A DNA stretch of 64,000 nt from Rhodospirillales bacterium (GCA_022823235.1 JAJDXO010000057.1:51304-115303); one strand, 5' to 3'. Positions 34,218-42,595 are shown, numbered from the stretch's first letter. Numbers and translations are program-made. Notes: a model not told the origin generated them from the letters alone.

Positions 34218-34298
34218 AGTAATTTACTACAGGCCTACGGGAACTTCAAGTAAATTACTATATGGTCTAGTAAACGCCTTTCATAGAAGTAATTTACT
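34218..34298. promoter_or_regulatory. Operator array: three AGTAAWTTACT palindromes
   Basis: AGTAATTTACT at 34218-34228, its exact reverse complement AGTAAATTACT at 34249-34259, and AGTAATTTACT again at 34288-34298, plus a half-site AGTAAA at 34269-34274. The centres are 31 and 39 bases apart. All lie within 105 bases upstream of the minus-strand gene at 33727-34194. The array is the only patterned feature in the left part of the gene-free stretch 34195-34664. Confidence 0.75.
34226..34254 (-). promoter_or_regulatory. Candidate promoter of the insertion gene, overlapping two operators
   Basis: On the minus strand TTTACT (34254-34249) and TGTAGT (34231-34226) are 17 bases apart and would start transcription about 25 bases before the ATG at 34194. 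The -35 lies inside palindrome 2 and the -10 overlaps palindrome 1, the classical layout for repression. Confidence 0.45.
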
Positions 34299-34331
34299 GA
34301 AAACTCATAGGACATTTGAGATCACACGACC

Positions 34332-34361
34332 GGCCAACGGCTGGCGGCCCCTGGAGGCGCC
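34332..34361 (+). repeat. 30-bp direct repeat, right copy (original CoA-transferase B end)
   Basis: Identical to 33677-33706 and followed by CGACCTGTGA, giving a natural C-terminus RPLEAPDL-stop for the CoA-transferase subunit. This indicates that the right-hand copy adjoins the ancestral downstream DNA. Confidence 0.95.
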
Positions 34362-34426
34362 CGACCTGTGATGATCGACGCCAACGGGGAAATTTTCATC
34401 TGGATACCCCGGACCTGCGCCGGGTC

Positions 34427-34448
34427 GGTCAATTCGTCCGAATTGACC
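34427..34448. promoter_or_regulatory. Perfect 10-bp-arm inverted repeat
   Basis: GGTCAATTCG and CGAATTGACC are separated by two bases. Preceded by a shorter GC hairpin (CCCGG...CCGGG). The T-run is absent, so an operator or dimer-binding site is more likely than an intrinsic terminator. It lies between the old end of the CoA-transferase operon and the GMC gene. Confidence 0.55.
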
Positions 34449-34505
34449 TTACATGACGGAATAGGGGGCTCCAACAACACCCGTCATGCCCCGCCCCACC
34501 GGACC

Positions 34506-34547
34506 GGCCTTCAGTCGGCCGAAGCCGACTTTCGGACGGCGTAGGCC
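34506..34547 (+). repeat. 42-bp hairpin repeat, identical to 42501-42542 in inverted orientation
   Basis: All 42 bases match the reverse complement of 42501-42542. Internally AGTCGGC and GCCGACT form a stem around CGAA. It occupies part of the intergenic region before the GMC oxidoreductase gene. Confidence 0.9.
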
Positions 34548-34664
34548 GGCTTCGCCGACCGGAGGACAAGCTCCGTGCGGGACATCACCGCAGGCCAAAT
34601 GATCTCGGTTTTTCTCGACAATCGGTATGCTAGCATTGTGGTTACAAAACAGCGGCCTGACGCG

Positions 34665-36275
34665 GTGTCTGATTACGATTACATCATTGTCGGGGCTGGT
34701 TCGGCGGGCTGCGTCCTCGCAAACCGGCTAAGCGAAGACCCCAAGACTCGTGTCCTGCTGCTGGAGGCGGGCGGCCCCGATCGTCATCCGCTCATTCCGG
34801 CGCCGCTGGCAATGCGGTTCGTCTCGCGCAATCCGAACCTGCTCTGGAATATCCGCACCGAACCCGAACCCTATTGCGACAACCGGGTGTTCGAGCCGCC
34901 CCGGGGCCGGGTGCTCGGCGGCACATCTTCGGTGAATGCGATGATCTATGCTCGCGGTCATCCCGGCGATTATGACCAATGGCGTCAGTCGGGACTCGTG
35001 GGCTGGGGCTACGAAGACGTCCTGCCCTACTTCAAGAAATCCGAATGCCACTGGCAGGGTAGGAGCGAGTTTCACGGCGGTGATGGACCCCTTCGCGTGT
35101 CCCGGACCGGCGTGACCAATCCAATGCATGATCTGCTCAGCCGCTCGGCGGCGGCGGCGGGCGTTCCGCTGACCGAGGATTTTAATGGTGCCGAGCCCGA
35201 GGGGATTATGGTGCCGGATATGACGATCGCCGGCGGCAAGCGGTCTTCGACCGCGCGGATGTTCCTTCGCCCGGCCTTACGGCGCAGGAATCTGACAATC
35301 GAAACCTGGGCGCGGGCGCACGGAGTGCTCATCGAGAACGGGCGAGCCGTCGGCGTCCGCTATGGGCGGAATGGCAGGATCGTGGATGTGGAGGCCGCCC
35401 GGGAAGTCGTGTTGGCCGGCGGTACATATATGTCGCCGCAGCTTCTGATGTTGTCGGGCATCGGTCCCGCGGCGGAGCTGGACAAACATGGAATCGCTTG
35501 TGTTGCCGACCGGCCGGCCGTTGGGCAGGGCTTACAGGAACATGCCAATGCTTTCTTGGATTTCCGGCTGTCCCGGCCCTTGTCCATGAACCGGCACTTA
35601 CGCCTCGACCGGTTGGCCGGTTCCGTCGTTAGATGGCTGGCAAACGGCACCGGCCAGGTCGGTAACTTCCCGACCTCTTCGGTGGGTTTCCTTCGGGTTC
35701 ATCCCGAGAGCGAGCGACCGGATGTAGAGATCATCGCCGTACCCATCTGGCAGGATGCCGATCCATGGTTTCCGGGCATCAAACGACCGGCGCCGGAACG
35801 CTACTCCATGCGGGTTTCACAAATGCATCCGAGAAGCCGGGGCAATGTGGGACTGCACTCCGCGGACCCTGAGGCACCGCCCAAGATCCAATGGAACCTG
35901 CTGCAGGACGAGTACGATCTCGTGACTTTGCGTGAAGGCCTGAAACTGGTGCGGCGCATGTTCGCCGAGGAGCCGCTCCGAGGGGCGGTCGAGACCGAAG
36001 ACAGCCCCGGCCGAGAAATATCCTCCGACGGCGAGATCGATTCCTGGCTGCGCGCCAACTGCACGACGGCACAACATCCTGCGGGCACCTGCCGCATGGG
36101 CGCCGATAAGGATGCGGTCGTGGATAGCCGGCTTCGGGTGCGGGGGATCAGAGGGCTTCGAGTTGCCGATTGCTCCATCATGCCCTGGCTGGTGGGTGGA
36201 AACACCAACGCGCCGACCATCATGATTGCCGAGAAAGCGGTTGATCTATTGAGGCAAGGCGCCGATAGCGCCTAA
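34665..36275 (+). CDS. GMC family oxidoreductase (choline dehydrogenase-like)
   Basis: 536 residues from GTG 34665, which gives the family-typical start [21 protein letters not shown]; in-frame GTG 34638, ATG 34599 and GTG 34575 would add 9, 22 or 30 residues. FAD-binding GAGSAG, GMC signature 1 ([20 protein letters not shown]), signature 2 ([16 protein letters not shown]) and the catalytic His/Asn pair ([11 protein letters not shown] and [14 protein letters not shown]) are all present. It oxidises an alcohol with FAD and passes electrons to O2 or a carrier. GC content is visibly lower than in the CoA-transferase genes. No betaine genes are nearby, so choline is not implied. Confidence 0.9.
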   Translation: MSDYDYIIVGAGSAGCVLANRLSEDPKTRVLLLEAGGPDRHPLIPAPLAMRFVSRNPNLLWNIRTEPEPYCDNRVFEPPRGRVLGGTSSVNAMIYARGHPGDYDQWRQSGLVGWGYEDVLPYFKKSECHWQGRSEFHGGDGPLRVSRTGVTNPMHDLLSRSAAAAGVPLTEDFNGAEPEGIMVPDMTIAGGKRSSTARMFLRPALRRRNLTIETWARAHGVLIENGRAVGVRYGRNGRIVDVEAAREVVLAGGTYMSPQLLMLSGIGPAAELDKHGIACVADRPAVGQGLQEHANAFLDFRLSRPLSMNRHLRLDRLAGSVVRWLANGTGQVGNFPTSSVGFLRVHPESERPDVEIIAVPIWQDADPWFPGIKRPAPERYSMRVSQMHPRSRGNVGLHSADPEAPPKIQWNLLQDEYDLVTLREGLKLVRRMFAEEPLRGAVETEDSPGREISSDGEIDSWLRANCTTAQHPAGTCRMGADKDAVVDSRLRVRGIRGLRVADCSIMPWLVGGNTNAPTIMIAEKAVDLLRQGADSA

Positions 36276-36311
36276 ATGCCCGGAGGGACAACTTCCGAGC
36301 TGGAAATCGGG

Positions 36312-36331
36312 CCTCACCCGGATATGTGAGG
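36312..36331. other. Short hairpin between the GMC and LLM genes
   Basis: CCTCAC / GTGAGG stem around an 8-base loop, flanked by GGG and GCCC that may lengthen it. No T-run. Could be a weak terminator or a processing hairpin. Confidence 0.35.
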
Positions 36332-36382
36332 TAGCCCCAACATCGGCTATGGTTATTTCCATGAAACCTGGAGCAAGCAGCT

Positions 36383-37429
36383 TTGGCCAAAACCACCTTC
36401 GGAATCTTCGACCATATTGAAGGCATCCCGGGAACGTCCACGCAGCAATTGTTACTTGACCGGCTGAATATCATAAAGAAGGCCGATGCGGCCGGCTTTG
36501 CGGGCCTTTACTTCGCCGAGCACCACGGAACCGATCTCTGTCTGGTCCCCAACCAGGATTTGATCATCGCGGCCGCCTCGCAGGTCACCACCGCTATTCG
36601 AATGGGGCCAATGGTCAAACTGCTGCCCCTGCACAATCCAGTCCGGGTCATTGAGGATCTATGCGTCCTCGATAATCTAACCAATGGCCGCGTCGAGTTT
36701 GGGGTCGGCCGGGGGATAGCTCCCGTAGAGCATTACTGGTTTGGCGGCGATTGGCCGACATCCAGGGATCGGTATCAGGATGTTTTGGGTATCATCGCCC
36801 GGGCGCTTCGCACGGGTGAGATCAGTTCCGAAGACTCGAAGTACTATAATTTTCGCACAATGCCGATGGCCTGCATGCCCGTACAGGAGAACATACCGTT
36901 CTGGTGCCCAAATAATCCTGCCGCCGCCGGCCGGTACGGGTTCAAGCTCATGTGTGCGGGCCCGATTACCAACCAAGGCTACGACCTCTATCTTGAGAAC
37001 TGGCATACCCACCGCGATGATCCAATCCGGTTCGACGGCCCCAACGATGAGCCGTTTGTTGGCGTGACAATGCCGATTGCCATCGATTACGACGAGAAAA
37101 TCGCACACGACCAAGCGATACGAGCGATGACGGGCCTCATGCGGCGTGCCCACGCTGTTCATGACTGGGACGTCGAGTTGATCGGCGAGGATGCGGCATA
37201 CGATGCTCTTGCCGCACTTCGTCACATCATGTCGGTCATGGACCGTAAGATCGAGGATGGGTACGGCACGCCGAGCAAAATCATCGATCGTTTCGGCAAG
37301 TTGATCGACGATGGAATGGTCGACCAGATCGTGCTCCAGACCCCAACCGGCGATATCACTATCGAGGAGGCAAATGCAACGCTCGAACTCTTCATTTCGG
37401 AAGTACAGCCGGCGCTTGAAGCCGCGTGA
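36383..37429 (+). CDS. LLM class flavin-dependent oxidoreductase
   Basis: 348 residues from TTG 36383, with GGAG about ten bases upstream. The bacterial luciferase-like TIM barrel shows GIFDHIEG, FAGLYFAEHHGTDLCLVPNQDLIIAAASQVTTAIRMG and MVKLLPLHNPVRVIEDLCVLDNLTNGRVEFGVGRGIAPVEH, the conserved core of the superfamily. It uses FMNH2 or reduced F420 to oxygenate or oxidise a small substrate. Composition is similar to the preceding GMC gene, so the two may have arrived together. The 231 bases after it hold a short G-rich repeat fragment and no convincing gene. Confidence 0.88.
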   Translation: MAKTTFGIFDHIEGIPGTSTQQLLLDRLNIIKKADAAGFAGLYFAEHHGTDLCLVPNQDLIIAAASQVTTAIRMGPMVKLLPLHNPVRVIEDLCVLDNLTNGRVEFGVGRGIAPVEHYWFGGDWPTSRDRYQDVLGIIARALRTGEISSEDSKYYNFRTMPMACMPVQENIPFWCPNNPAAAGRYGFKLMCAGPITNQGYDLYLENWHTHRDDPIRFDGPNDEPFVGVTMPIAIDYDEKIAHDQAIRAMTGLMRRAHAVHDWDVELIGEDAAYDALAALRHIMSVMDRKIEDGYGTPSKIIDRFGKLIDDGMVDQIVLQTPTGDITIEEANATLELFISEVQPALEAA

Positions 37430-37660
37430 GGTTGAACCGGGTGGAAGTGTTTCAAAGCGGGCCCTTATGTGACCGCACCATGGCCGGCCCTCTCATACCG
37501 GACGACGCCCAGATTCGGATCTTCTCGGCCGAGGCCAACGGCGGTGCGGGCCAGGACGATAATGATGTCGCCAATCTCGCGGCCGACGCAACATGGGTCC
37601 GCAGCCGGATTGTTCTTTCTATTGCAAAACGGCAGGGGGAGAGGGTCAGGGTGAGAGGGT

Positions 37661-39187
37661 TCAACCGCCCGCCACGAGGCCGCGCAGCTCGTACTTGAGA
37701 ATTTTGCCCATGGCGTTGCGCGGGAATTCGTCGACGAAGACCACGTCCTTCGGGTGCTTGAAGCGCGCCAGCACGCCGTCGAGCCGCCCGGCCACCGTCT
37801 CCTTGTCCAGGGCCGCGCCGTCGCGGAGCGCGATCACCGCCACCGGCACTTCGCCCCATTTCTCGTCCGGACGGCCGACCACCGAGGCGTCCTCCACCTC
37901 GTCCATGTCGTACAGCACCTGCTCCACTTCCGCCGGGTAGATGTTCTCGCCGCCCGAAATAATCACGTCCTTCAGGCGGTCGTTGACCCAGTAATCGCCG
38001 TCCTCGTCCCGATAGCCCACATCGCCGGTATGGTACCAGCCGTCCCGGATGGCCTCCCGGGTCGCTTCCTCGTTGCCCCAATATTCGTAGAGGATGCTCT
38101 TGCCCTTGATGAGAATTTCGCCGGACTCCCCGGGCGCCACGTCGGCGCCGTCGGCATCGACGATCCGCGCCTCGCAGTGAAGGGCCGGCTTGCCGATGGA
38201 CCCCGGCTTGCGGTAGCCGTCGGCGGCCAACTGGTAGATGGCGCCGGGCGCCGTTTCGGTGGAGCCGTATAGCTGGCAGACGGCCATGCCCCGGTCCAGA
38301 AACGGCTGGATCATCGCCACCGGCACGATGGTCGAGCCCGTGGTCATCTGCCGGAGCGACGACAGATCGGCGCTCTCCCAGCCGGGATGCCCCTTCAGCG
38401 CCTGCATGACCGCCGGCACCGCGATGATCAGGGTGATCCGGTCGTCCTCGATGCTCCGCAAGGCGTCACCGGGATCGAACCGCTCGTGCAGGACGATGGA
38501 TGCCCCGCAATAGAGACCCGGGGTCAGCATGATGTTCAGGCCGCCGACATGAAACAGGGGGATGCTCACCAGGATCTTGTCGCCGCTCCGCATGTCGGCG
38601 GCGTGAACGCAGTTGAGGGCGTTGTAGTGGATGGCTTCCTGGGTCAGCACCGCGCCCTTGGGCCGGCCGGTCGTGCCCGAGGTATAGACCAGCAGAAACG
38701 GCGCATCGGGACCCACATGGGGGTTGTGGTCGTCGCCCGCCGCCAGGGACAGCTCTTCTTCGAGAAGATGCCAGCCGAAGCGGGACGCGGCGGCGCGGCA
38801 GCCGACGAAGGCGGTATCCGGGAAGTCGATCCTGAACCCCTCGGCGTGGTCGAGATACTCGTCGTCGCAGAACACCGCCTTGGCGCCCGAATCCCGCAGA
38901 ATGTACGCATGCTCCGCCGCCGCCAGGCGCCAGTTGAGCGGCAGGAACATGGCCCCCAGCCGGGCCGCGGCGAAGAACAGAAACAGGTATTCGGCGGTGT
39001 TGGGGCCGAGATAGGCGATCCGGTCGCCGCGGCCGACGCCCAGCCGGTGCTTGAGCATCCGGGCATAGGTCCGGACCTTATCGGCGAACCCGGCGTAGGT
39101 CTCCTCCCCCCGCGCATGCTTGAGGGCGACCTTGTCGGGCGTGAATCCGGCGTGGGTCTCGATCCAGCCGGAGAGGTCGTCGCTCAC
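37661..39187 (-). CDS. Acyl-CoA synthetase / AMP-dependent ligase
   Basis: 508 residues from GTG 39187, overlapping the acyl-CoA dehydrogenase stop (GTGA). The adenylate-forming motifs are intact: LLVYTSGTTGRPKGAVLT (P-loop), YGSTETAPG, DGWYHTGDVGYRDEDG and the hinge DRLKDVIISGGENIYPAEVE. The C-terminal catalytic lysine is in PRNAMGKILKYELR. It activates a carboxylic acid to its CoA thioester. The set NicX-like, NicD-like, acyl-CoA dehydrogenase, ligase reads as one operon, so the substrate is probably a carboxylate from that route. Chain length cannot be predicted. The open frame extends upstream into the neighbouring gene but is not used. Confidence 0.9.
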   Translation of the reverse strand: MSDDLSGWIETHAGFTPDKVALKHARGEETYAGFADKVRTYARMLKHRLGVGRGDRIAYLGPNTAEYLFLFFAAARLGAMFLPLNWRLAAAEHAYILRDSGAKAVFCDDEYLDHAEGFRIDFPDTAFVGCRAAASRFGWHLLEEELSLAAGDDHNPHVGPDAPFLLVYTSGTTGRPKGAVLTQEAIHYNALNCVHAADMRSGDKILVSIPLFHVGGLNIMLTPGLYCGASIVLHERFDPGDALRSIEDDRITLIIAVPAVMQALKGHPGWESADLSSLRQMTTGSTIVPVAMIQPFLDRGMAVCQLYGSTETAPGAIYQLAADGYRKPGSIGKPALHCEARIVDADGADVAPGESGEILIKGKSILYEYWGNEEATREAIRDGWYHTGDVGYRDEDGDYWVNDRLKDVIISGGENIYPAEVEQVLYDMDEVEDASVVGRPDEKWGEVPVAVIALRDGAALDKETVAGRLDGVLARFKHPKDVVFVDEFPRNAMGKILKYELRGLVAGG

Positions 39188-40440
39188 TCGTCCTCCTCGC
39201 CCCTGTTGTAGAGGGCTTCGCGGCCGAGGCGGTCCTGGCAGATCTCCGCCGTCCACGGCAGCATCAGGGCGCCGCAGCGGCTGTCCCGGTAGAGCCGCTC
39301 CAGCGGCAGGCTCTTGAGCATGGATTGACCGCCGCAGGTGCGGATCGCCATCCGGCAGAGTTCGTTGGAATTCTCCATCACCGCATATTGCGCCGTATAG
39401 GCCCGCAGCACCTGCTCCTTGCTCGGGTTGGGGCCGGCCTCGGAAATCGCCTGGAACCACACCGACTTGGTCTGCTCCAGCATCATGTGCATGTTGGCCA
39501 CCGCCAGCTGCTTGGTCGGATACATCCGCCGCTTCACCGGCGGCGTGCCCGGCGCTTCGCCGCGCAGATACAGAACGGTGAAATCATAGGCCGCCTGGGC
39601 GATGCCCATGTAGGTGGGCGTCAGGGTGAGGAACATGTGCGGCCAGCTGGTCGCCGCCGCGAAGTAGACCCCCTTGGGCATCAGCTGTTCGTCGTTGCTG
39701 ACGAACACGTTGTCGAACAGGAGATTGCGGCTGACCGTTCCGCGCATGCCGAGCGGATCCCAGTCGCCGACCACGGTGACCCCTTCGGCGTCCGACGGCA
39801 CCGCCACGTACATGGTGTCCCGCCTGGACAGGTTCTGTTTTTTTTCGGTGCACAGCACGCCGTAATAGTCCGCCGAGCCCGCCAGCGAGGCGAAGATCTT
39901 CTTGCCGTTGATCAGCCAGCCGCCGTCGGTTTTGGTCGCGGTGGTGCCGAAGGGCGCCGCCCCGGCCGCCGCCGCGCCGCCCTCGGAAAACGGCTGGGCG
40001 TAGATGGCGCCGTCCTTGACGATCCGCTTGTAGTGGATGGCCCGGCGGCGGTTGTGGGTCTTGCGCTGAGCCGCGGTCATCTTGAGGTCGTCGGCCAGAT
40101 CGCCGGTCCACAGGCAGGAACTGACGTGCATGTTCCAGGTCAGCGACGTGGTGCCGCAATAGCGTCCGATCTCGGCGGCGGTCAGCATGTAGGTCATGTA
40201 ATCGGCGCCGATGCCGCCGTTCTTGGACGGCACGCAGATACCCAGCAGCTTCGATGTGTGGAGGTCCTTGTAGTTCTCCATGGGGAAGATGGCGTCCCGG
40301 TCCCACTTGTCGGCCCGGGCGGCGAATTTCTCCCGGCCCAGCTTCCGCGCCTTCGCCGTCAGGTCCGCCTGCTTCCTGGTCAGCCGCCACGCCTTGGGAT
40401 CGTACATGGGGGCGTCGGGTTGAGTGTTCGCGGTCGCCAT
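39184..40440 (-). CDS. Acyl-CoA dehydrogenase family protein
   Basis: 418 residues with the acyl-CoA dehydrogenase three-domain plan: helical N-terminus (LTAKARKLGREKFAARADKWDRD), middle beta domain (AQPFSEGGAAAAG..., DGGWLINGKKIFASLAGSADYY) and C-terminal helices ending YRDSRCGALMLPWTAEICQDRLG. In canonical enzymes the stretch after YRDxR contains the catalytic Glu (EGTNEI); here it reads LPWTAEI, so the base must lie elsewhere or the reaction differs. It is translationally coupled to the ligase. The preceding gap of 12 bases to the hydrolase supports a single transcript. Confidence 0.87.
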   Translation of the reverse strand: MATANTQPDAPMYDPKAWRLTRKQADLTAKARKLGREKFAARADKWDRDAIFPMENYKDLHTSKLLGICVPSKNGGIGADYMTYMLTAAEIGRYCGTTSLTWNMHVSSCLWTGDLADDLKMTAAQRKTHNRRRAIHYKRIVKDGAIYAQPFSEGGAAAAGAAPFGTTATKTDGGWLINGKKIFASLAGSADYYGVLCTEKKQNLSRRDTMYVAVPSDAEGVTVVGDWDPLGMRGTVSRNLLFDNVFVSNDEQLMPKGVYFAAATSWPHMFLTLTPTYMGIAQAAYDFTVLYLRGEAPGTPPVKRRMYPTKQLAVANMHMMLEQTKSVWFQAISEAGPNPSKEQVLRAYTAQYAVMENSNELCRMAIRTCGGQSMLKSLPLERLYRDSRCGALMLPWTAEICQDRLGREALYNRGEEDE

Positions 40441-40452
40441 TCGGGACCCTCC

Positions 40453-41244
40453 CTAGATCTGATCGAGAAATTGCTGGATCGCCCCGTTGAACAGATCGGG
40501 GCATTCGAGATTGGCCAGGTGGTTGGCGCCGGGCATGCAGTGATACCGGGCGCCGGGAATCCTGCCGGCCATTTTTTCCATCATGCCGGCGGGCGCGTTG
40601 GCGTCTTTCCCGCCCGCCAATACCAGGGTCGGCACGCCGATCCGGCCGAGATTGTCGCGCCGGTCGAAGGTGACCAGGCACCGGACCACCGCCCGGTAGG
40701 TGTCTTCGGGCACCGCCGCCATGGCGTCCCGGGCGAGGCGAAGGGCTTGCGGATCGGCATCGGGCGGAAACATGGTCCGGATCACCTCGCCGGCGATGTC
40801 TTCCATGCCCCGGCCTTCGTCCAGCGGGCCCAGCCGGTCGGCGACGAATTTTTTCTGGAAATCCCCGTCGGGGCGCCCGAACGCCGGGCTGGTCTGGGCG
40901 AGCACAAGGCTGGCGATCCGGTCCGGATGCACGGCGGCCATTTCCTGGGCCACCATGCCGCCGATGGAATGGCCGACGAGGTGGGCGGTCTCCATGCCGA
41001 GATGGTCGAGCAGCGCCGCCAGGGCGGCGGCCAGCCCGGGGAACGTCACCGGGTCGATGGCCGCGGAGCCCCGGTAGCCCGGCATGTTCCACGCCACCGC
41101 GCGGTAGGCGGGGGCAAAGTGATCGAGCTGAAACCGGAAGGCGTCGGCATCGCCGCCGATCCCGTGCAGGAAGATCAGCCCGGGCCGGCCCTCGGAATCG
41201 GCGCCGGCTTCGTTATAGGTCAGGGGTAAAGGCGCGCCGCTCAT
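40453..41244 (-). CDS. Alpha/beta hydrolase, NicD-like (candidate N-formylmaleamate deformylase)
   Basis: 263 residues with the oxyanion segment IFLHGIGGDADAF, the nucleophile elbow LVGHSIGGMVAQEM (Ser), LVLAGGKDANAP (Asp region) and the late GANHLANLE (His). It starts 7 bases after the stop of the NicX-like gene. In Pseudomonas nicotinate degradation the product of NicX, N-formylmaleamate, is deformylated by NicD, an alpha/beta hydrolase of this size. The assignment rests on this pairing, since such hydrolases are too diverse to assign by sequence alone. Confidence 0.7.
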   Translation of the reverse strand: MSGAPLPLTYNEAGADSEGRPGLIFLHGIGGDADAFRFQLDHFAPAYRAVAWNMPGYRGSAAIDPVTFPGLAAALAALLDHLGMETAHLVGHSIGGMVAQEMAAVHPDRIASLVLAQTSPAFGRPDGDFQKKFVADRLGPLDEGRGMEDIAGEVIRTMFPPDADPQALRLARDAMAAVPEDTYRAVVRCLVTFDRRDNLGRIGVPTLVLAGGKDANAPAGMMEKMAGRIPGARYHCMPGANHLANLECPDLFNGAIQQFLDQI

Positions 41245-41251
41245 ACCGGGC

Positions 41252-42310
41252 CTATTCGGCGGCCTCCGCGAACTCGCCGGCGAGCTCGCCCTTCTCGACC
41301 ACGTTCTCGCCGTCCAGCGCCACCGTGCAGTTCCGCACCGGAATATCGAAGTGGCCCAGCGTGTGGCGATTGGCGAACTCGTTGGCGCCGGTGGAATAGA
41401 GGAAGTTGCCGGCGAAGGCGCGGAGCTCGGTGCCCTGGAAATCCCGCTGGTCGTACATGGTCATGGCCTCGTAGCGGGCCGCCGGGTTCAGGCCCCATCC
41501 GACATGGGAGACGCCGTAGGCGTTCCTGTCGCCCCAGGCCGCCATGTAGCGCCGGAACAGCTCGGCATCGGTGCCCGTACCCTCGATCCCGGTGACGAAG
41601 TCGTTCTCGATGGTCAGGGTGACCGGGTCCTGCAGGTAGCGCTTGAAGGTCAAGTTCACGTCGCCGACGTCGAGCACCAGCGTGCCGTTCACCGAATTCG
41701 CCGGCGGAAAGGCGACGACGATGCCGCCCGGCCAGTGGGCGACGGTCTTGGGCCGGTCGCAATAGCCCCACACCCCGGCGCTCGGCGATCCCTCGATGGC
41801 GATCCTGAGGTCGGTGCCGGCATCGGACTGCACGGTCATTTCCTTGGCGGCCCGGATCCTCTTCACCGCCGCCTTGACCTTTTCCGTCAGCGCCGGATCG
41901 GGCAGCAGCCGCTCGAGGGCGTCCGGGTGTTCGTTCGACACCATGAACAGCCGCGCCCCGTTGCCGATGATCCCCGGCAATTCGGGCGCGTGCAGCATGC
42001 CTTCGACGGTGAGATCGACCACCATGGTGCATTCGGACAGCGCCTTGACCACCGGGCTCAGCCCCTGAACCACGTTGGACGCGCCCGTGGAACGCACCGG
42101 CACCGGCGCCGATTGCGGCGGGGTCGGCATGACCACATGGAACGGCCTGGCGCCCAGGCGCAGCAGGGCCAATTCGGTCAGGTGGACGTTGATCTCCCGG
42201 GATTGGGTTTCGGAGAGGATGGCGACCTCCTCGCCCGCCTCGACCTTGCAGTATTCCAGCGCCGTGACGAAGGTCTCGATCCACCGGTGTTCGACGCGAT
42301 CCTTGAACAT
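41252..42310 (-). CDS. NicX-like 2,5-dihydroxypyridine 5,6-dioxygenase family protein
   Basis: 352 residues, the length of NicX. Resemblance recalled from the family runs through the C-terminal half: NGTLVLDVGDVNLTFKRYL, YGVSHVGWGLNPAARYEAMTMYD, ELRAFAGNFLYSTGANEF and HTLGHFDIPVRNCTVALD. The His in SHVGWG and the His and Asp in GHFD fall at about 267, 319 and 321, matching the known Fe(II) ligands His265, His318 and Asp320 of Pseudomonas putida NicX. The fold is related to M29 aminopeptidases, which is the main alternative. It should cleave a dihydroxypyridine ring to an N-formyl amide. ATG 42310 has a GGGAGGC ribosome site and begins the minus-strand operon. Confidence 0.78.
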   Translation of the reverse strand: MFKDRVEHRWIETFVTALEYCKVEAGEEVAILSETQSREINVHLTELALLRLGARPFHVVMPTPPQSAPVPVRSTGASNVVQGLSPVVKALSECTMVVDLTVEGMLHAPELPGIIGNGARLFMVSNEHPDALERLLPDPALTEKVKAAVKRIRAAKEMTVQSDAGTDLRIAIEGSPSAGVWGYCDRPKTVAHWPGGIVVAFPPANSVNGTLVLDVGDVNLTFKRYLQDPVTLTIENDFVTGIEGTGTDAELFRRYMAAWGDRNAYGVSHVGWGLNPAARYEAMTMYDQRDFQGTELRAFAGNFLYSTGANEFANRHTLGHFDIPVRNCTVALDGENVVEKGELAGEFAEAAE

Positions 42311-42413
42311 GCTGCCTCCCCGATATCATCCGCCGGTTGTCATAAATAAGTTGCGGCAATAGTGGTGAACGCCCGACGGGAATGCAAGGCGCGCAAACGG
42401 CGCGCCGGGCGTC

Positions 42414-42595
42414 CTGGGCTCCGGACCCGATTGATTGCCTCGTGGCCGGGCAAGGACCCGGCCATCCACGTGTACCGTGCACCGCCAGACGTGGATCACC
42501 GGCCTACGCCGTCCGAAAGTCGGCTTCGGCCGACTGAAGGCCGGGTCAAGCCCGGTGATGACGAAGGAAAATTCCCTAATCGAGTCCGGACCCTA
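42414..42595. mobile_element. MITE-like element with terminal inverted repeats
   Basis: The left end CTGGGCTCCGGACCCGATTG is an imperfect inverted copy of the right end, whose reverse complement is CTAGGGTCCGGACTCGATTA. Inside lie the double-hairpin module (GGCCGGG...CCCGGCC, then CACCGGG...CCCGGTG) and a nested 42-bp hairpin at 42501-42542. About 180 bp and non-coding. It makes up most of the gap between the NicX-like gene and the nuclease-like gene, and its right end supplies that gene's TAG stop. Confidence 0.6.

Noticed and set aside
33727..34361. Classical toxin-antitoxin pair
   Set aside because: Only one gene fits in the insertion; no second small gene with a start and ribosome site was found on either strand.
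37426..37698. 90-codon plus-strand frame after the LLM gene
   Set aside because: No ribosome site; overlaps the end of the ligase gene and a G-rich repeat fragment; the peptide matches no family I know. The 231-base gap is treated as non-coding.
42414..42595. Insertion sequence
   Set aside because: No transposase open frame; at about 180 bp with inverted ends it is at most a non-autonomous element.
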